From positions 1 through 28,767 of IMG/VR virus record IMGVR_UViG_3300028589_000034: a DNA stretch of 28,767 nucleotides; one strand, given 5' to 3'. The stretch comes from a virus. Positions 26,171 to 28,767 of this stretch are shown here, one piece after another. Position 1 is the first letter of the stretch. The number at the start of each line of letters is the position of its first letter. The notes beneath the pieces were generated by a model. That model was not told the origin of the DNA. It did not search any database and saw only the letters and a list, made by a program, of their open reading frames with translations. Both the position numbers and the translations under genes were made by a program.

Positions 26171-26506
26171 TCAGCGCTGAAAAATTGAAGACGACGGACC
26201 GATTGCCAGCTTGCCGATCTTATTGTCGTAATCCCGAAACCCGCGCACATTCTCGGCCATCATGTCTCGGATGTTTCGGATGGAAACGCCTGCGAACTCT
26301 GCGATTTCCAGGGCAAGCCAATGCATGCATTGGTAAATCTGCTCGTCGCCCAGGTCCTTCCAGTGTGAATGGCAGGCTCCCATTGAGCATTTCCAGCAAC
26401 TATAAAGGCCGTGTCCGCGTCTGTCTGAGTCGCCGACAATCATGAATCCGCGCTTTCCATCTTCACTTGGGTCATATAGGAACATTGCTTTTTGTGGTTC
26501 GATCAT
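26171..26506 (-). CDS. Hypothetical protein with Cys/His cluster (111 aa)
   Basis: Starts MIEPQKAMFLYDPSEDGKRG; the middle has YSCWKCSMGACHSHW (about 36-50), a CxxC plus C/H cluster likely to bind zinc, followed by a helical C-terminus. The ATG at 26506 overlaps the DUF3987-type stop (TGATG); a GTG three bases earlier is possible. Its stop lies within the ribosome-binding block of the next gene. Confidence 0.65.
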   Translation of the reverse strand: MIEPQKAMFLYDPSEDGKRGFMIVGDSDRRGHGLYSCWKCSMGACHSHWKDLGDEQIYQCMHWLALEIAEFAGVSIRNIRDMMAENVRGFRDYDNKIGKLAIGPSSSIFQR

Positions 26507-28200
26507 CACTCACCCTTCTGAATCGTAAAATGGCGCAACGCCGGGTTGATAAGCACCTGCCAGTTCTTTTTGTCCTTGCCAGTCTCCTTGATGTGGCAGA
26601 AATTCATTTCCTCGCAGCGGGTTAACAGGTTGATCAGGAAATCGACCTTCTTTCCTTCGATACCCGCGTACCAGGCATCCTTCATCACAACCATTCGCAG
26701 CTTATCAATGGAGAAATTCTTGACGCCCTTAAGCGCATAGTTTTTCATGTGGCCGATGACCTCAATGACCAGTTGGGACGCGGACATCGTCGATGCCGAC
26801 TCGATCAGCACCTTGTAGCTATCCAGCAGGTCCATGCAGACTCGCATGGCTTTAGTGAGGTTGTGCTCCTGGATCTCAAACGATGGGTTGTTTCCGTGAG
26901 CTGGATTCCATTGCTCGGCGATATGAAAGTTTGCCGCCAGCTTGGTAATGTGCTGTTCGATCTTGGATGCAAACCCGCGTATCTGGCTGTCACCATACTT
27001 GGCGCCAGGACGGCACTGAGGTTCAACCATATTTTTCAGGTCGACGATCATGTCCCGGCACTGCTCGGAAAATGACAGGTTGAGCGGGTAAGTGCCCGTC
27101 ACGACGTTCGTGCAAAGCGCCTGATATTCAGCCTTTAGGTCAACGTCGAACATGCTTCGCTCGCGTGTATAGGTGCGGAACCCGATACGGTTTGGCTCCT
27201 TGATCACCAGGCATCGCTCACTTACGCCACGACCAGCGGCGCCAGCCTTGATCAACGTGTCGACGCCCGCGTTCTGCGCAATGACCGCAAAGGCGCCGCG
27301 AACGGCAATATCGATGCCTTCCCGGCTAATCCGCGCCGTGCCCATCATGTCGCCACCGAATGCCGCGATGAATACGCCGTTGTCGGGAGCTGCCTTACCG
27401 TCTCCATAAGCAAGGCCAAGGTAGGTATCGATAGCCTCCTGCTCGTCGGAACACATATTGAAGACGCCACCCTGTTTCGCCGCCACTTCTTCAGCAGCCT
27501 GCGGCGTGGAGTTCTTCTTGGCCTTGCCGACCAGCGGGTTCTTTAGCTTGTCATTTGCCAGAGCCTCCATGGCTGCTGCGTAGGTTCGCAACAGGGCCGT
27601 GTCTGTCTTGGCCTTGTCTGCCTGCTTGGCGATGATCTCCATTTCGCCGTCTATATTCTTGTGCAGCATCGATATCAACCGGTTGCGCTTGGTCAAAGCG
27701 TGGCTGATCGGGTCAAGGAAATAACCGTTGGCCGATGACTTACCGGAACCGGAAGGCTGGGCGCCAAGCGTGTACATCCCGGTCGGGATGTATTTGTGGT
27801 TGTACTCAACCTGGAAGTTGATAACGGTCGCCGATGAGAAAACGCCTAGGCAGTGCAGGTAAGCCGTATTCTCTGGAAATTGAATAACCCTGGCAGCCTC
27901 TTTAGCCATGCGAGCCATGATGGATGGGTTGCCGTCGGATTCATCCAGCTCAAGAATCTTTGAAATCGAGTAACGACTTTCAAGACCGTCACCAGGAAGC
28001 GAAGGCTCGCGCCACGGGAACAAATCAACTTCTTCGGCAATGCTCCGTTCGACGATTTCGGCAATCATCACTTCGGCGGCATTACTCTCTTCCGTTACCA
28101 GCGGCTCGGACTTGTACTTCTGGTCAAAATATTCATGGATAACCCCCGGATCGAACTCCTGATCGTCTTCAACTGCGTCTCTGTAAAGCGGCTCATTCAT
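26506..28200 (-). CDS. DUF3987-type primase/helicase-like ATPase
   Basis: A 564-residue ATPase. The Walker A motif is GAQPSGSGKS (146-155), and VFNMCSDEQ (about 246-254) looks like Walker B. The upstream 140 residues carry MARMAKEAARVIQFPENTAY ... FSSATVINFQVEY, and the middle has a long helical insertion (about 165-235), the usual DUF3987 layout. C-terminal residues (about 480-560) form a winged-helix-like part. Such proteins substitute for a primase/helicase pair in phages and mobile elements. It would load at the adjacent repeat region and work with the CHC2 primase-like protein. Coupled by TGATG to the next gene. Confidence 0.8.
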   Translation of the reverse strand: MNEPLYRDAVEDDQEFDPGVIHEYFDQKYKSEPLVTEESNAAEVMIAEIVERSIAEEVDLFPWREPSLPGDGLESRYSISKILELDESDGNPSIMARMAKEAARVIQFPENTAYLHCLGVFSSATVINFQVEYNHKYIPTGMYTLGAQPSGSGKSSANGYFLDPISHALTKRNRLISMLHKNIDGEMEIIAKQADKAKTDTALLRTYAAAMEALANDKLKNPLVGKAKKNSTPQAAEEVAAKQGGVFNMCSDEQEAIDTYLGLAYGDGKAAPDNGVFIAAFGGDMMGTARISREGIDIAVRGAFAVIAQNAGVDTLIKAGAAGRGVSERCLVIKEPNRIGFRTYTRERSMFDVDLKAEYQALCTNVVTGTYPLNLSFSEQCRDMIVDLKNMVEPQCRPGAKYGDSQIRGFASKIEQHITKLAANFHIAEQWNPAHGNNPSFEIQEHNLTKAMRVCMDLLDSYKVLIESASTMSASQLVIEVIGHMKNYALKGVKNFSIDKLRMVVMKDAWYAGIEGKKVDFLINLLTRCEEMNFCHIKETGKDKKNWQVLINPALRHFTIQKGE

Positions 28201-28202
28201 TC

Positions 28203-28385
28203 TTATTTACTCAGCAGTCTGGAAAAAGCTAATTCCATGCGGACGTAATCGTTATCCGACATCGGAATGTCATTTATAAGGCAGCCGACAGCGCAGCAAA
28301 TAATCATCTGCTCGAACTTCAAGTCAACGCGTTTAGGCTTGACTGGCTTTGATGGTTGCTCGCTTAGGATGTCAGGCGTTTTCAT
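28203..28385 (-). CDS. Small protein upstream of the DUF3987 gene (60 aa)
   Basis: Starts MKTPDILSEQPSKPVKPKRV (basic, Pro-rich), then helical DLKFEQMIICCAVGCLINDI and NDYVRMELAFSRLLSK. Coupled to the preceding gene by an ATGA overlap and three bases before the DUF3987 start. Possibly a replication accessory protein. Confidence 0.65.
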   Translation of the reverse strand: MKTPDILSEQPSKPVKPKRVDLKFEQMIICCAVGCLINDIPMSDNDYVRMELAFSRLLSK

Positions 28386-28612
28386 TTGAGTCTCTTAACG
28401 AAAAGTACGCCGCCTTTAATGCGCGTGCTGATGGTGTATCCGCGAACCTTTTTTGCGTAGGCGACGGCCGATCTCGCCGATGCAAAATCGGATACGTCCG
28501 TGACCTTTTCGAGCTGGTCGATCTCCATATTAAGGAAGGGCCATTTGATCGGCGCCCCCCTCCCGCTTCCGTCAAACGACGGCTCATTTTGAAAATCCTG
28601 GCTGGTCGGCAT
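28382..28612 (-). CDS. First gene of the replication operon (76 aa)
   Basis: Starts MPTSQDFQNEPSFDGSGRGA behind a CAGGAGC ribosome-binding site. The C-terminal half (RSAVAYAKKVRGYTISTRIK ... VLFVKRL) is basic and beta-rich, and could be a DNA-binding domain such as a small single-strand binding or regulatory protein. It is ATGA-coupled to the 60-residue gene. Function unknown. Confidence 0.65.
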   Translation of the reverse strand: MPTSQDFQNEPSFDGSGRGAPIKWPFLNMEIDQLEKVTDVSDFASARSAVAYAKKVRGYTISTRIKGGVLFVKRLK

Positions 28613-28646
28613 GGCAGGTGTCCCGCTCCTGAGTGGATGTCTTTCT

Positions 28647-28674
28647 ATTATCTTTATCTACAAATATTATTCAA
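28647..28674 (-). promoter_or_regulatory. Promoter candidate for the replication operon
   Basis: TTGAAT (28674-28669) and GATAAT (28652-28647) on the - strand are 16 bases apart in a very AT-rich stretch. The predicted start near 28640 gives a leader of about 28 bases before the 76-residue gene's ATG at 28612. Confidence 0.55.
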
Positions 28675-28706
28675 GCATAAAGAAAATAAAATTCGCCGAA
28701 ATCCAG

Positions 28707-28744
28707 TGTGCCAAATTCCTACGCTTTTGGCACATTTGCACATT
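28707..28744. repeat. Inverted and direct repeats near the right end (operator or origin candidate)
   Basis: TGTGCCAAA (28707-28715) and TTTGGCACA (28726-28734) form a perfect 9-bp inverted repeat with 10 bases between, centres about 19 bases apart. Overlapping its right arm is a direct repeat GCACATTT (28730-28737, and 28738-28745 as GCACATTT). They lie upstream of the replication operon promoter, next to an AT-rich segment (28640-28695). This would suit a regulator operator or iteron-like origin; the window ends before the right boundary is visible. Confidence 0.5.
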
Positions 28745-28767
28745 TTCGGAATCCGGGCGGAGAAAAG

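Noticed and set aside
1-28767. tRNA genes or CRISPR arrays
   Set aside because: No cloverleaf-like segment with CCA context and no regularly spaced repeats were seen in either strand.

Overview
The window is part of a tailed-phage (or prophage) genome from a gammaproteobacterial host, most likely Pseudomonas. The evidence is the gene content: a late tail and lysis block, a repressor-side operon, and a long run of tiny, tightly overlapping early genes. Many of these look like hypothetical proteins common in Pseudomonas phages (the MNNKTI-type proteins, the CNCNQGR-type small membrane protein, Ea22-like and NinX-like proteins). No integrase, terminase or capsid gene is present, so a temperate lifestyle is suggested by the divergent repressor region but not proven.

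Layout. Positions 1-3225 (+ strand) hold the end of the late operon: a glycine-rich tail tip, a tail-associated protein, small membrane proteins, a holin candidate, a lysozyme-like endolysin and a 3-TM holin. A perfect hairpin at 3243-3263 separates this from the convergent early genes. Positions 3250-18225 (- strand) form the leftward early region. Reading with transcription (right to left) it holds a small zinc protein, a Dam-type methylase, a ParB-like protein, an AP2/HNH endonuclease, a large SF2 helicase, three PD-(D/E)XK-type nucleases (MmcB-like, VRR-NUC and a RecE/Cas4-like exonuclease), a GHKL ATPase, a second HNH endonuclease, a Sak4-like RecA-fold ATPase, and then about 15 very small genes. 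Positions 18242-19708 (+ strand) carry a YdaS/Cro-like double-HTH regulator coupled to a CHC2 zinc-finger primase-like gene. Positions 19734-28612 (- strand) form a second leftward block. It begins with a DUF3987-type primase/helicase next to an AT-rich, repeat-bearing segment at the right end (candidate origin or operator), then passes through about 25 small genes to two HTH/zinc proteins and a terminator.

How it works together. Nearly every leftward gene is joined to the next by an ATGA, GTGA, TGATG or TAATG overlap, so translation is probably coupled. Genes that are not coupled usually start behind a conserved GACAGGAGCA ribosome-binding block. Re-initiating promoters sit inside the operons. 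Several have the upstream gene's stop codon embedded in their -35 hexamer, and three share a TTGACATARTRATTAT core that contains a palindrome, a likely common operator.

Most unusual signal. Two intergenic RNA loci on the - strand (about 8198-8306 and 15532-15675) have unrelated sequences but the same architecture: a promoter overlapping the upstream stop codon, a 5' arm complementary to the loop of a long terminator-like hairpin (an H-type pseudoknot or switch), a U-tract, and then an HNH-type endonuclease gene coupled to the following replication or recombination gene. They look like two independent RNA-HNH cassettes inserted in the early operon.
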